Positions 1 to 9,069 of a stretch of DNA of 64,000 bases are shown here, piece by piece. The position numbers and the translations under genes were made by a program. Source of the DNA: Halomonas sp. (GTDB lineage Bacteria; Pseudomonadota; Gammaproteobacteria; Pseudomonadales; Halomonadaceae); NCBI RefSeq assembly GCF_020832045.1, contig NZ_JAFIFK010000032.1:1-64000 (forward strand). Direction: 5' to 3'. Position 1 is the stretch's first letter, and each line of letters begins with the position of its first letter. The notes beneath the pieces were generated by a model. That model was given only the letters and a program-made list of their open reading frames with translations. It searched no databases and was not told the DNA's origin.

Positions 1-3000
1 TGCATGTGCATCTGGTCGCGCATACGCTCACGGGGAGCCTTTTCCAGCCGGATCAGCGCCGCCTCCATGTAGCGCGGATACTCCTCCAGCCACCTATCAG
101 CTTCGCTCACGAAGCCCGGGTGCACCAGCCGCTGCATCTGCGTCTTGAGATCGCCGTAAACCAGGGTCAGGGCGAGATTCAGATTGCCCTTGAGTGCCTT
201 GGCTACCGCCAGGTGACCTTCCAGCGCGCGCTTGAGAGTCGCAACCACCTCCTCCGCAGCGGGTACCAGCTCGCCGCGGGTAGCGTCGAGCCGGGCATCG
301 AGCTCGGCGGTACTTCGAGGTAGCGGGGCCATTCCCAGGGTTCGAGCAAATACCGCTTCGACCACATCGTCGACCAGCGCTCGCTTGCTACCGACCTTGG
401 TGAACAGCAAGGCACAAGCATCGAGCCCCTTGAGCTGCTGGATCACGCGTACCTGCTCCGGCAGGCGCGTCATGGCCAGCCGCACCACACCCCGACGGTG
501 GGCCTGCTCGGCCTTGCCTGGATGATCGAACAGCTCGATGCGGAAGGCCTCACCTTCGGGCACCAGTGCCGGGTACGCCTCGACGCGGATACCCGCCTGT
601 GTGGTTACCCGCGACTCCGGTAGGGGCGATTGCGGCAGTCCGATGACATTGGGCGCCTCGCTGACCTCGGCGGCAAGCGCCCTGGCGCCTTCTCCCGCAG
701 CGGCTTCGAAGCGACGCTCCAGCTCACGCACATTGCGCCCCTGCCCCAGCTCCTTGCCCTCATGGTCGATCACGCGGACATTCATCACCAGGTGAGACTC
801 GAGCTGATCGTAGCGCCAGTCGTCCGGGTGAACACGCACGCCAGTTCGGCGGCGAAGAAATTCGCCCAGCGCCTCGCTGAGCGGCACGTCATCGGGAGTG
901 AGCGTCTCGAGCGCAGCATCGACCCAGTCGGGGATCGGTACCACCTGTCGCCGAATCGCCTTGGGCAGTGACTTGAGCAGGGCAATACATTTCTCGCGCA
1001 GCAGCCCCGGCACCAGCCACTCGAGGCGTGCCCGGGGCAGTTGGGGAAGCATGGCTGCCGGCACCGTCAGGGTCACGCCATCGTCCGCTGCCCCTGGTTC
1101 GAAGCGATAGCCAAGCGGATAACGCACCCCGCCAAGCAACAGTTCGTCGGGGTACTGGAGCGCAGTGACTTCCTGCGCCTCGCGTGCCAACAGCGCATCG
1201 CGATCGAACTTGAGTACGGCGGGATTCTCAGCTTCGGCCTTACGACGCCACGCCTCGAAGCCCTTGCCGTTGACGACATGCCCGGGAATGCGCTCATCGT
1301 AGAAGGCAAACAACGTCTCTTCGTCGACCAGAATGTCGCGCTTGCGGGCCCTGTCCTCGAGATCCTCGACCTCTTCGACCAGAGCACGATTGTAGTCGAA
1401 GAACTCGCCCCGGGTGCGAAAATCGCCCTCCACCAGCGCGCGACGGATGAACAGCTCGCGCGATTCTTCAGGAGCAATCGTTCCATAGTGAACGCTGCGC
1501 CCGGTAACGATGGGCAAACCGAATAGCGTAACCTGCTCCTTGGCGACCACCTGGGCACGCTTCATCTCCCAATGTGGCTCGCTATAGCTACGCTTGACCA
1601 GGTGTCCGGCCACCGGCTCGATCCACTGAGGTTCTATCTTGGCCACGATACGGGCAAAAAGCCGGGTCGTTTCCACCAGTTCGAAAGCCATCAGCCATTT
1701 AGGGGCCTTCTTGGCCAGCCCCGAGCCGGGATGGATGACGAACTTGCGGTTGCGCGCCCCCAGATATTCCCGATTTTCGGTGAGCGTGCCCAAGTGCGAC
1801 AGCAAACCCGTGAGCAACGCTTTATGCAGCTGCGCAGCGCTCTGTCGGCGAGCCTGCTGACGCGCTTGGGCGTCCTCTTCTTGTGCCGACGGCTGGGTCG
1901 AAACCACTGGCGGTGGCACTTCTATTTCCATCTCGCGCAGCAGCTGGCGCAGCTGACGGAACGTATCGTGCCATTCACGCAGTCTCAGGTAGTTGAGATA
2001 GTGATCCTTGCACCAGCGCCGCAAGCGATTGCCCGAGAGTTCGTCGCGTGCCGCCTCGAAACCCTGCCAAAGATTGAGCAGCGCAACGAAGTCGGAGTCG
2101 GGGTCTTGCCAGCGTCGGTGGGCCTGATCGGCAGCTTCGCGCTTCTCCGCCGGACGGTCACGCGGGTCCTGCACCGCTAGCGCCGACACCACGATCAGCA
2201 CGTCACGCAAGCCGCCCTGCTCGGCACCCGCCAGCACCATGCGCGCCAGGCGCGGGTCGATGGGCAGACGAGCCAGCTTGCGTCCCACTGGGGTCAGCCG
2301 GTCGCCTTCGTCTACCGCTCCCAGCTCGAACAGCAGACGAAAGCCATCCTTGATGAAACGCGCATCGGGGGGATCGACAAAGGGGAAGCGTTCGATGTCA
2401 CCGAGCTTGAGTGACAGCATCGACAGGATCACCGAAGCCAGGTTGGTGCGGCGGATCTCGGGATCGGTAAATGCAGCGCGGGAGAGGAAATCCTCCTCGT
2501 CATAGAGACGAATGCATACACCCTCGGCCACGCGCCCACAGCGGCCCTTGCGCTGGTCGGCACTGGCCTGGCTCACCGCTTCCACCGGCAGGCGCTGAAT
2601 CTTGGATCGGTAGCTGTAGCGGCTGATGCGCACCAGCCCCGGGTCGATCACGTAGCGTATACCGGGCACGGTAAGCGAGGTTTCGGCAACGTTGGTCGCC
2701 AGCACGATGCGCCTGCCGGCATGGGGGGCGAAGACACGGTTCTGCTCGGCGTTGGAGAGGCGCGCGTAGAGCGGCAGGATCTCGGTGCCCTTGAGATCGG
2801 CACGCCGCAGCGTATCGGCTGTCTCGCGGATTTCCCGCTCGCCGGGCAGGAACACCAGAATGTCGCGCGGACCATGGAACCAGCGCTTCTCGCGCTCGAC
2901 CTGCTCGATCTCCTCCACGGCGTGAAGAATGCCTTCTTGCAGGGTGCGGTCGGCTTCGTCGTCCGCCTCGCGTACCAGCGGGCGGTAGCGCACCTCCACC

Positions 3001-3821
3001 GGGTAGGTACGCCCGGAAACCTCCACTACCGGAGCGGGCACTAGCTCGCCATCGTCGCCTGGCAGGGCGAAGTGCTCGGCGAAGCGTTCCACGTCGATGG
3101 TCGCCGACGTGATGATCAACTTGAGTTCGGGTCGGCGCGCCAGCAGGCGCTTGAGGTAGCCGAGCAGAAAATCGATGTTGAGGCTGCGCTCGTGGGCCTC
3201 GTCGATGATGATCGCCTCGTAGCGCGTCAAATCGGGATCGTGTCGCGTCTCGGCCAGCAGGATGCCGTCGGTCATCAGCTTGACCAAGGTGTCGTCACCG
3301 GTCTGGTCGGTGAAGCGAACCTGATAGCCAACCTGGTCGCCCAGCGGCACCTCGAGCTCCTCGGCCAAGCGAGTGGCAACGGAACGTGCCGCCAACCGAC
3401 GCGGCTGGGTGTGGCCAATCAGTCCACGGCGGCCCAGACCCAGCTCCAGACATAGCTTGGGTAGCTGAGTGGTCTTGCCGGAGCCGGTTTCGCCTGCCAC
3501 GACCACCACCTGATGCTGCCGCAGGGCTGCGAGAATGTCGTCGCGGCGCTCGGCCACCGGCAGCTCGGGCGGATAGTTCAAAGTCACCGGACGGGCCATG
3601 CGTCTGTTGGCAAGCGCCACGGAGCGCTCCATGTCGCGTGCCACCTCGGCCAGCCCTCGATCCACCGGCTTGCCGTCCCGCAAACGCCGTTCAATGCCCT
3701 TCAGTCTGCGGGACAACCCCTGCCGGTCGCGCAGCATGGCCTCATCGAGAGCACGCCCGAGGCGCTCGAGCTCTGAGCTGTCGGCAGCGTTGGCGGAACC
3801 AGTACGGATTGCGGTGCTCAC
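1..3821 (-). CDS. hrpA: ATP-dependent RNA helicase HrpA (3' end cut by window edge)
   Basis: DEAH-box RNA helicase; the E. coli family member acts on stalled ribosomes and in mRNA processing. I translated the minus strand from a GTG at 3821 and it stays open to the window edge, about 1273 codons. The family is near 1300 residues, so only a few dozen C-terminal residues are missing. Visible motifs are motif I GETGSGKTT, the DEAH box in IIIDEAHERS, motif III ITSAT, a QRKGRCGR-like motif VI, then the long HrpA C-terminal region. The GTG start is chosen because AGAGGA lies 6 bases upstream and the only upstream ATG runs straight into a stop. Transcription reads leftward, away from fadD, and a terminator separates the two genes. 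Confidence 0.95.
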   Translation of the reverse strand, partial: MSTAIRTGSANAADSSELERLGRALDEAMLRDRQGLSRRLKGIERRLRDGKPVDRGLAEVARDMERSVALANRRMARPVTLNYPPELPVAERRDDILAALRQHQVVVVAGETGSGKTTQLPKLCLELGLGRRGLIGHTQPRRLAARSVATRLAEELEVPLGDQVGYQVRFTDQTGDDTLVKLMTDGILLAETRHDPDLTRYEAIIIDEAHERSLNIDFLLGYLKRLLARRPELKLIITSATIDVERFAEHFALPGDDGELVPAPVVEVSGRTYPVEVRYRPLVREADDEADRTLQEGILHAVEEIEQVEREKRWFHGPRDILVFLPGEREIRETADTLRRADLKGTEILPLYARLSNAEQNRVFAPHAGRRIVLATNVAETSLTVPGIRYVIDPGLVRISRYSYRSKIQRLPVEAVSQASADQRKGRCGRVAEGVCIRLYDEEDFLSRAAFTDPEIRRTNLASVILSMLSLKLGDIERFPFVDPPDARFIKDGFRLLFELGAVDEGDRLTPVGRKLARLPIDPRLARMVLAGAEQGGLRDVLIVVSALAVQDPRDRPAEKREAADQAHRRWQDPDSDFVALLNLWQGFEAARDELSGNRLRRWCKDHYLNYLRLREWHDTFRQLRQLLREMEIEVPPPVVSTQPSAQEEDAQARQQARRQSAAQLHKALLTGLLSHLGTLTENREYLGARNRKFVIHPGSGLAKKAPKWLMAFELVETTRLFARIVAKIEPQWIEPVAGHLVKRSYSEPHWEMKRAQVVAKEQVTLFGLPIVTGRSVHYGTIAPEESRELFIRRALVEGDFRTRGEFFDYNRALVEEVEDLEDRARKRDILVDEETLFAFYDERIPGHVVNGKGFEAWRRKAEAENPAVLKFDRDALLAREAQEVTALQYPDELLLGGVRYPLGYRFEPGAADDGVTLTVPAAMLPQLPRARLEWLVPGLLREKCIALLKSLPKAIRRQVVPIPDWVDAALETLTPDDVPLSEALGEFLRRRTGVRVHPDDWRYDQLESHLVMNVRVIDHEGKELGQGRNVRELERRFEAAAGEGARALAAEVSEAPNVIGLPQSPLPESRVTTQAGIRVEAYPALVPEGEAFRIELFDHPGKAEQAHRRGVVRLAMTRLPEQVRVIQQLKGLDACALLFTKVGSKRALVDDVVEAVFARTLGMAPLPRSTAELDARLDATRGELVPAAEEVVATLKRALEGHLAVAKALKGNLNLALTLVYGDLKTQMQRLVHPGFVSEADRWLEEYPRYMEAALIRLEKAPRERMRDQMHM

Positions 3822-3840
3822 AGCCATCCTCTTGCCATGG

Positions 3841-3877
3841 AAAAAACCAGCCCGCTCCGGAAAACCGGAGCGGGCTG
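3841..3877 (-). terminator. Rho-independent terminator of fadD
   Basis: A perfect 13-bp inverted repeat (3848-3860 and 3865-3877) with a 4-base loop is followed on the minus strand by GG and a run of six T. It lies 45 bp past the fadD stop and just before the hrpA start. It should end fadD transcription and isolate hrpA, whose promoter must then lie in or near this short gap. Confidence 0.9.
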
Positions 3878-3922
3878 ATCATTGTAACGCCGGGAAGCGG
3901 AGTTCGGCCAATGGAAGCCGGA

Positions 3923-5596
3923 CTACTCCTTGCTGTCGCTCTCTTCATCACGCAGCTGGCGACGCAACACCTTGCCTACGTTGGTCTTGGGCAGCTCATC
4001 GCGAAACTCGACGAATTTGGGAACCTTGTAGCCGGCCAGTTCCTTCTTGCACCACTCTCGCAGTGTCTTCGCGTCGAGGTTCTCGTCCTTCTTGACGACG
4101 AACAGCTTCACCGCCTCACCGCTGTCTTCGTCCTTGACACCGACTGCCGCCGTTTCGACCACGCCGGGATGGCTCGACACCACGTCTTCTATCTCGTTGG
4201 GATAGACGTTGAAGCCGGACACCAGAATCATGTCTTTTTTGCGGTCGACGATCTTGATGAAGCCATCTTCCTGCAGCACGGCGATATCACCGGTAGAGAA
4301 CCAACCATCGTCGCTCAGTACTTTGGCGGTCTCGTCGTCGAGGTTCCAGTAGCCCTTCATCACCTGAGGCCCCTTGACGCACAGCTCACCCGGCTCCCCC
4401 AGCGGCAAGGTATTGCCATCGGTGTCCACCACCTTGACCGAAGTCCCCGCCACCGGCTTGCCGATGGTACCGAGCTGAATGTCGTCAACGGGGTTGAAGC
4501 TGACCACCGGCGATGTCTCGGTAAGCCCGTAGCCTTCGGCGATGGAGCAGCCGGTCACTTCCTTCCAGCGCTCTGCCGACGCCTTGGTCAGCGCCATCCC
4601 GCCGGAAATGGTCAGACGCAGCTTGGAAAAGTCGAGTTTGCGGAAGTCGTCGCGATTGCACAGTGCGTTGAACAGGGTGTTAAGGCCGATGAAGGCGGTA
4701 AACTCGATCTTTTGCAGTTCCTTGACGAAGTTGTCCAGGTCGCGAGGATTGGTGATCAGGATGGAGTGGTTGCCGGTTTTCATCAAGAACAGGCAGTTCA
4801 CGGTAAAAGTATAGATGTGATACACCGGCAGCGGTGCGATCACCACCTCCTTGCCTTCTCCCAGGCCCGGCCCGATGGCCGCATCCGCCTGCAGCATGTT
4901 GGCCACCAGGTTGCAGTGGGTCAGCATGGTGCCCTTGGGCAGGCCGGTGGTTCCACCGGTGTACTGCAGCGCGGCGATGTCATCCATCTCGCGCTCGACC
5001 TCACGGTGCTGACGCGAAGCACCGTCCTTCAGCGCCTTGCGGAAGGACACCGCCATCGGCAGTGAGTAGGAAGGCACCATCTTCTTGACATACTTCACCA
5101 CGGCATTGATCAAAAAACGCTTGGGGAAGCCGTGCAGGTCGCCAAGCTCAGTCACCAGAACGTGCTCGATGTCGGTACGATCGAGCACCTTCTCAAGCTT
5201 GCTGGCCATATTGGCCAGGATCAAGATGGCACGCGCACCTGAATCCTTGAACTGGTGTGCCATCTCCCGCTCGGTGTAGAGAGGGTTGGTGTTTACCACC
5301 ACTAGGCCCGCGCGCATTGCGCCGAAGACGGCTACCGGAAACTGCAGCACGTTGGGCAGCTGAATGGCGATGCGATCGCCAGGCTTGAGATCCGTTTCGT
5401 GCTGCAGCCAGGCAGCGAAATCTGCCGACAGCCGGTCGAGCTCGGCAAAAGACAGCGTCTGGCCCATGCAGGTGAAAGCTGGTTTGTCGGCAAACCGTTT
5501 CACTGCCTCATGGAAGACGTCCATCAGCGATCGGTACTGCTCCATGCCCTTCAACTCAGGTCCATTGAGAATACCGGCGTTGGCTTGCTCATTCAT
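3923..5596 (-). CDS. fadD: Long-chain fatty acid-CoA ligase
   Basis: 557-residue AMP-forming acyl-CoA synthetase. It activates long-chain fatty acids to CoA thioesters at the inner membrane for beta-oxidation. The ATP/AMP motif is YTGGTTGLPKGTMLTH. The fatty-acyl signature region around STGDIAVLQEDGFIKIVDRK and the C-terminal adenylation lysine in TNVGKVLRR are all present. I start at the ATG at 5596 (MNEQAN), with GGAG 9 bases upstream. A GTG 15 bases further upstream is in frame but overlaps that ribosome-binding site. Single-gene transcript ending at the terminator near 3860. The upstream gap has a weak PsrA-like half-palindrome, CAAAC-N4-GTTCA at 5712-5725, too imperfect to call an operator. 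Confidence 0.95.
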   Translation of the reverse strand: MNEQANAGILNGPELKGMEQYRSLMDVFHEAVKRFADKPAFTCMGQTLSFAELDRLSADFAAWLQHETDLKPGDRIAIQLPNVLQFPVAVFGAMRAGLVVVNTNPLYTEREMAHQFKDSGARAILILANMASKLEKVLDRTDIEHVLVTELGDLHGFPKRFLINAVVKYVKKMVPSYSLPMAVSFRKALKDGASRQHREVEREMDDIAALQYTGGTTGLPKGTMLTHCNLVANMLQADAAIGPGLGEGKEVVIAPLPVYHIYTFTVNCLFLMKTGNHSILITNPRDLDNFVKELQKIEFTAFIGLNTLFNALCNRDDFRKLDFSKLRLTISGGMALTKASAERWKEVTGCSIAEGYGLTETSPVVSFNPVDDIQLGTIGKPVAGTSVKVVDTDGNTLPLGEPGELCVKGPQVMKGYWNLDDETAKVLSDDGWFSTGDIAVLQEDGFIKIVDRKKDMILVSGFNVYPNEIEDVVSSHPGVVETAAVGVKDEDSGEAVKLFVVKKDENLDAKTLREWCKKELAGYKVPKFVEFRDELPKTNVGKVLRRQLRDEESDSKE

Positions 5597-5812
5597 AGGC
5601 GCTATCTCCACAGCTTTGTCGACGCGGCGATCACCTCGACCCCGCCAGTTCTTGTTGTGACTAAAACCGTAACGTTATACCAGGCATCGCATGTCTGTAA
5701 AACGTATGATTCAAACGTCCGTTCACACAGGAACAGGCAAAGTCGGGCTGATGCATTGATTACAAAGCTGGGCAAGATTCCGCAGAAAGGCAAGCCGATG
5801 GTAGGAGAACTC

Positions 5813-6643
5813 TCAGCTTTGCACGGCTGAGCTTTCGGCAACGAACCGGGCCACGACGTGCCCATGTCGCCACACGAGAAGCTCTCCAGGCTGCATGCGA
5901 ACCCACGCCTCATTGCTGGTCAACGGCTCGGTCGCAATCACGGAAACGATGTCGTTACAGGTGGTGTGCTCGGCGAAGTTGACCGTTAGCTCGGCGTCGG
6001 AAAGCTCCGCCTCACCGAATGGCGCTCGTCGAGTGATATGAGCCAGCTTGGTCGAGCAAAAGGTGTAGAGAAACTCGCCATCGGCAAGTAGCAGGTTGAA
6101 CACGCCCTTTGCTCGCAAGGCCTCGCATAGTTGGTGGAGCAGCCGCCAGAACGCCACGTGCCGTTTTTTCAGTTCAGCATCGCAATCGTCCAGCGCGGGT
6201 GGTTCCTCGAACTGCTCACGCAACTCGGCAAGGAGCCAGCAGAAGGCATGCTCGCTATCGGTATCGCCCACCGGACGATAGAAGCTCAAAGGCAACTCCT
6301 GCCACTGCTCCAGCTGGCCATTATGAGCATAGCACCAGGTTCTGCCCCACATTTCACGGGTGAAGGGGTGAGTATTGGCCAGCCGCACCTGGCCCACATT
6401 GGCCTGACGAATATGACTGATGACGATATGCGACTTGATGGGGTAATCGGTGATCAATCTAGCAATGGGCGAGCGAACCGACGGGTGAGGGTCACGGAAA
6501 TCCCGATAGCCGCCTGCCTCGTAGAAAGCGATGCCCCAACCATCGCGATGCGGGCCAGTGCCGCCACCACGATGCAGGAACCCGGTGAAGCTGAAGCAGA
6601 TATCGGTGGGCACGTTGGCACTCATGCCCAGCAGCTCACACAT
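5813..6643 (-). CDS. yafJ: Class II glutamine amidotransferase, YafJ family
   Basis: 276-residue protein of the Ntn-hydrolase glutamine amidotransferase fold (YafJ/DUG3-like). After Met removal the N-terminal residue is Cys (MCELLGMSAN), the family nucleophile. GTGPHRDGWGIAFYE, SHIRQANVG and TWCYAHNGQL are typical family blocks. A longer reading frame starts 8 codons upstream, but that would bury the catalytic Cys. The start at 6643 also gives an 8-bp overlap with the VWA gene stop, which suggests translational coupling. The true substrate of this family in bacteria is unclear; hydrolysis of gamma-glutamyl compounds is the family-based guess. Confidence 0.9.
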   Translation of the reverse strand: MCELLGMSANVPTDICFSFTGFLHRGGGTGPHRDGWGIAFYEAGGYRDFRDPHPSVRSPIARLITDYPIKSHIVISHIRQANVGQVRLANTHPFTREMWGRTWCYAHNGQLEQWQELPLSFYRPVGDTDSEHAFCWLLAELREQFEEPPALDDCDAELKKRHVAFWRLLHQLCEALRAKGVFNLLLADGEFLYTFCSTKLAHITRRAPFGEAELSDAELTVNFAEHTTCNDIVSVIATEPLTSNEAWVRMQPGELLVWRHGHVVARFVAESSAVQS

Positions 6644-8492
6644 GCGGCTCCTCCCGTGGCCCGGCACGATGTCGTCGCAGCACGATTCGCCACGCCAACA
6701 GCAATAACAGCAGCAGCAGCCCGCCTACTATCAGCAACCCGGTCCACCTGGAACCACCCATGGCGTCCTCGAGCGGCCCGATCAGTGCCGGGCGCCACTC
6801 CCTCCAGCGCTCCTGGGCAGCCCGCGGCAGTTCCTGGATCTGACGCACGACTTGTTCGACCGCCACAGGCAGCGGCGATGACGCCGTGTCGCGAGGCTCG
6901 CGGACAGGCATCAGCTCTTCATGGAAACGCACCACCTCAAGTGCCGGGCTGGCGTCGACCTGGTCGATTGCGGTATCCACCGATGGGAACAGCATCAGGC
7001 GCGGCAGCTGCAGTTCGCGTGCCTCCCCATTCAAAGTAGCCTCGCCACGCAGCACCAGCGGTACGCTGAGCACCTGATCCAGCTCCGGCAGCGCTATGTA
7101 CCAGCGGCGTTCAGTCACAGGTTCGGCGGCCATGTGCACGCCCTGAAGCTGGCCACTCAGCCGTGTATTGTGGCGATCGAGCAACGGATGCTCGGCGCTC
7201 AACACGACTCGCTGGTTGGCTTCATCGTGACGTGCCGCCACCGCCGGCAGGACGTTGACGGGCTGGACACGCTGCCGACGGAAGCCCTGCCCTTCGGCAC
7301 GGATGATGAGCTGAGCGGACCCCGCCCGGGGCGGAGCCGGCAGTGTACCGACGAAGCGCTCCTCCTGCTGGCCGAGCACCGTCGCCGACTGGACCGAACC
7401 GGAGTCGTCCCGCAGTTCCGCGGTCAGCCGCAAATGTCCGGGGAGTCCTTCGGCATCCACGGCTTCGCCATCGCGTGCCAGCCACGCCTCTAACGGCACG
7501 TCGAATCCGAGATACAAAGTGTCCGGCACGCCATCCATCTTCAGACTGAGCGACGATGCCACGGTAACGCGGCTATCTTTACCTAGCTCGCCTTCCAGGC
7601 GCCACTGGCCCGCCTGAGGATTCGGAACTTTGATGAGATCGTAGCGAGACTCGCCTCGCCAGTCCGCCCCTTGCGGTGGTTCCTCGGCAGTATAGCGGCG
7701 GCCATCCGGCGCGATGAGCGTAATCGGCTCCTCGCCATGGAACAGCAGCGCGGTGAAGCCGCTTAGTCCCGGCTCGATGAGAAAACGCTGATCAGTAACC
7801 GGCACGCGGTCGCTGGGAAAGACCCGATCGACAATGTCGAGGAAGGCACCCAGAAGATCACCCGGCGCGATGACGAGCGCGGAAAACCCGCCGGTCATCT
7901 GTGCAAGTCGCTCCACCAGATCGAAGTCGGCCTCTGCCGAGAAGGCAATGGCATGGACCACGACGCCTTCGTCGGCCAGGCGAGGCCCAAGCTCTTCGAG
8001 CAGACCCGCACGGGATGCCTCGTCAATGGCTGGCTTGCTGCCTCGCCAGGCGGGCAAGTCGATCTTGCCGTCGGTGAGCAACACCAGATGCAGCCGCGCC
8101 TCTGCGGGCACAGCGGCTCGGTACCTGGCTGCCTCGTAGACGGCAGATTCGATATCGGTGAACTGCTCATAGTCGACCAGCCGCGGGGCCAAGGCCCTGG
8201 CGCGATCGCGCCATTCAATGTTGACCGGCATAGGCGGCAACGGATTGGCCACCCGTTCGCCGAAGGTCCAGACCCCTGCCCTAGCATTGTTGGGGACCAT
8301 GGCCGCGAGTAGCTCCAACGCCTCGGCAGAAAGCTGATCGGGGTCGTTGTAACGCATGCTGCCGGATACATCGAAGATGACCCGGACTTCAGGCCGTTCA
8401 TCTATCGGTGCGGCAATGAGATGACTCGACACAACGAGACACCCGGCCAATCCAAGCAGCCAGTGCCATATCTTGATGCGCTCCCTCCCCAT
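6636..8492 (-). CDS. VWA-domain membrane-anchored protein
   Basis: 618 residues. An N-terminal hydrophobic signal or anchor segment (about residues 10-28) precedes a von Willebrand factor A domain with an intact metal site: D41-V-S43-G-S45 and LLTDGKIDL. A beta-rich middle region follows, then one strong C-terminal membrane span around GLLIVGGLLLLLLLLAWRI and a short basic tail. The topology suggests a periplasmic VWA domain held at the inner membrane by its C-terminus. It lies 9 bp after the small membrane-protein gene and overlaps yafJ by 8 bp, so the three look like one operon. No specific function is recognised; metal-dependent protein binding is the family expectation. Confidence 0.85.
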   Translation of the reverse strand: MGRERIKIWHWLLGLAGCLVVSSHLIAAPIDERPEVRVIFDVSGSMRYNDPDQLSAEALELLAAMVPNNARAGVWTFGERVANPLPPMPVNIEWRDRARALAPRLVDYEQFTDIESAVYEAARYRAAVPAEARLHLVLLTDGKIDLPAWRGSKPAIDEASRAGLLEELGPRLADEGVVVHAIAFSAEADFDLVERLAQMTGGFSALVIAPGDLLGAFLDIVDRVFPSDRVPVTDQRFLIEPGLSGFTALLFHGEEPITLIAPDGRRYTAEEPPQGADWRGESRYDLIKVPNPQAGQWRLEGELGKDSRVTVASSLSLKMDGVPDTLYLGFDVPLEAWLARDGEAVDAEGLPGHLRLTAELRDDSGSVQSATVLGQQEERFVGTLPAPPRAGSAQLIIRAEGQGFRRQRVQPVNVLPAVAARHDEANQRVVLSAEHPLLDRHNTRLSGQLQGVHMAAEPVTERRWYIALPELDQVLSVPLVLRGEATLNGEARELQLPRLMLFPSVDTAIDQVDASPALEVVRFHEELMPVREPRDTASSPLPVAVEQVVRQIQELPRAAQERWREWRPALIGPLEDAMGGSRWTGLLIVGGLLLLLLLLAWRIVLRRHRAGPREEPHV

Positions 8493-8501
8493 CGGGGCTC
8501 C

Positions 8502-8984
8502 CTAGCCGAGCTTCGGCTCCCGGCGCTTGCGCTGCGCATGCGGTTGTGCACCGGCATGGCCGTCACGCCTTCTGTTATCGTCCTGCTTCCTGCCCTTTCC
8601 TGCGTCCTGTTGTCTTTCCCTTGTACCCTTCGCGAGCGCATCGTCCGCCCGGAACCGCCATACCTGCAAGATGCCGATGGCCAAGCCCAGCAGGGCACCG
8701 GCAGTCACCAGCAGAGCTGCAGACATCATTACCGAAGCGTTGCGCTCGAGAAAAGCCACGGCTGCCACCACTACTGCCGGCGCCATGCCGGTATAGTACT
8801 CCCCTTCCACCAGGGGCAGACGAAAACGCGTCGGCATCAATAGAACGCCAGCCACCGCCCAGGTAATGGGAAGTCGCAGCACACGTGGAAGGAAAGCCAG
8901 CCCCAGATAGCCTGCGATCAGCACGACCAGCGACAAACCCAGATAGGTCAGCCATAGTAGGGACATCGAATCGGATGTCAGCAT
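8502..8984 (-). CDS. Small membrane protein of unknown function
   Basis: 160 residues with three to four hydrophobic segments in the first 110 residues (for example WLTYLGLSLVVLIAGYLGLA and VMMSAALLVTAGALLGLAIG). A very basic, probably disordered cytoplasmic tail follows, rich in R, K, Q, D and H. The start at 8984 has GAGG five bases upstream; an internal ATG six codons in is possible. First gene of the unit with the VWA protein and YafJ. Not recognised; assembly with the VWA protein is plausible from position only. Confidence 0.7.
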   Translation of the reverse strand: MLTSDSMSLLWLTYLGLSLVVLIAGYLGLAFLPRVLRLPITWAVAGVLLMPTRFRLPLVEGEYYTGMAPAVVVAAVAFLERNASVMMSAALLVTAGALLGLAIGILQVWRFRADDALAKGTRERQQDAGKGRKQDDNRRRDGHAGAQPHAQRKRREPKLG

Positions 8985-9069
8985 CGATACCTCGTGGTTG
9001 CATTAACGCCCCGCCGCATGACGGATCGTACGAATTGAAAGTCATCTCGAGTATGGTACACCCGACCCA

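Noticed and set aside
3386..5065. Long plus-strand open frame of 559 codons opposite fadD
   Set aside because: It is the antisense shadow of hrpA and fadD, with composition driven by their codon bias and no recognisable domain.
5712..5725. PsrA-like box upstream of fadD
   Set aside because: The right half reads GTTCA where GTTTG would be expected, so it is not strong enough to list as an operator.
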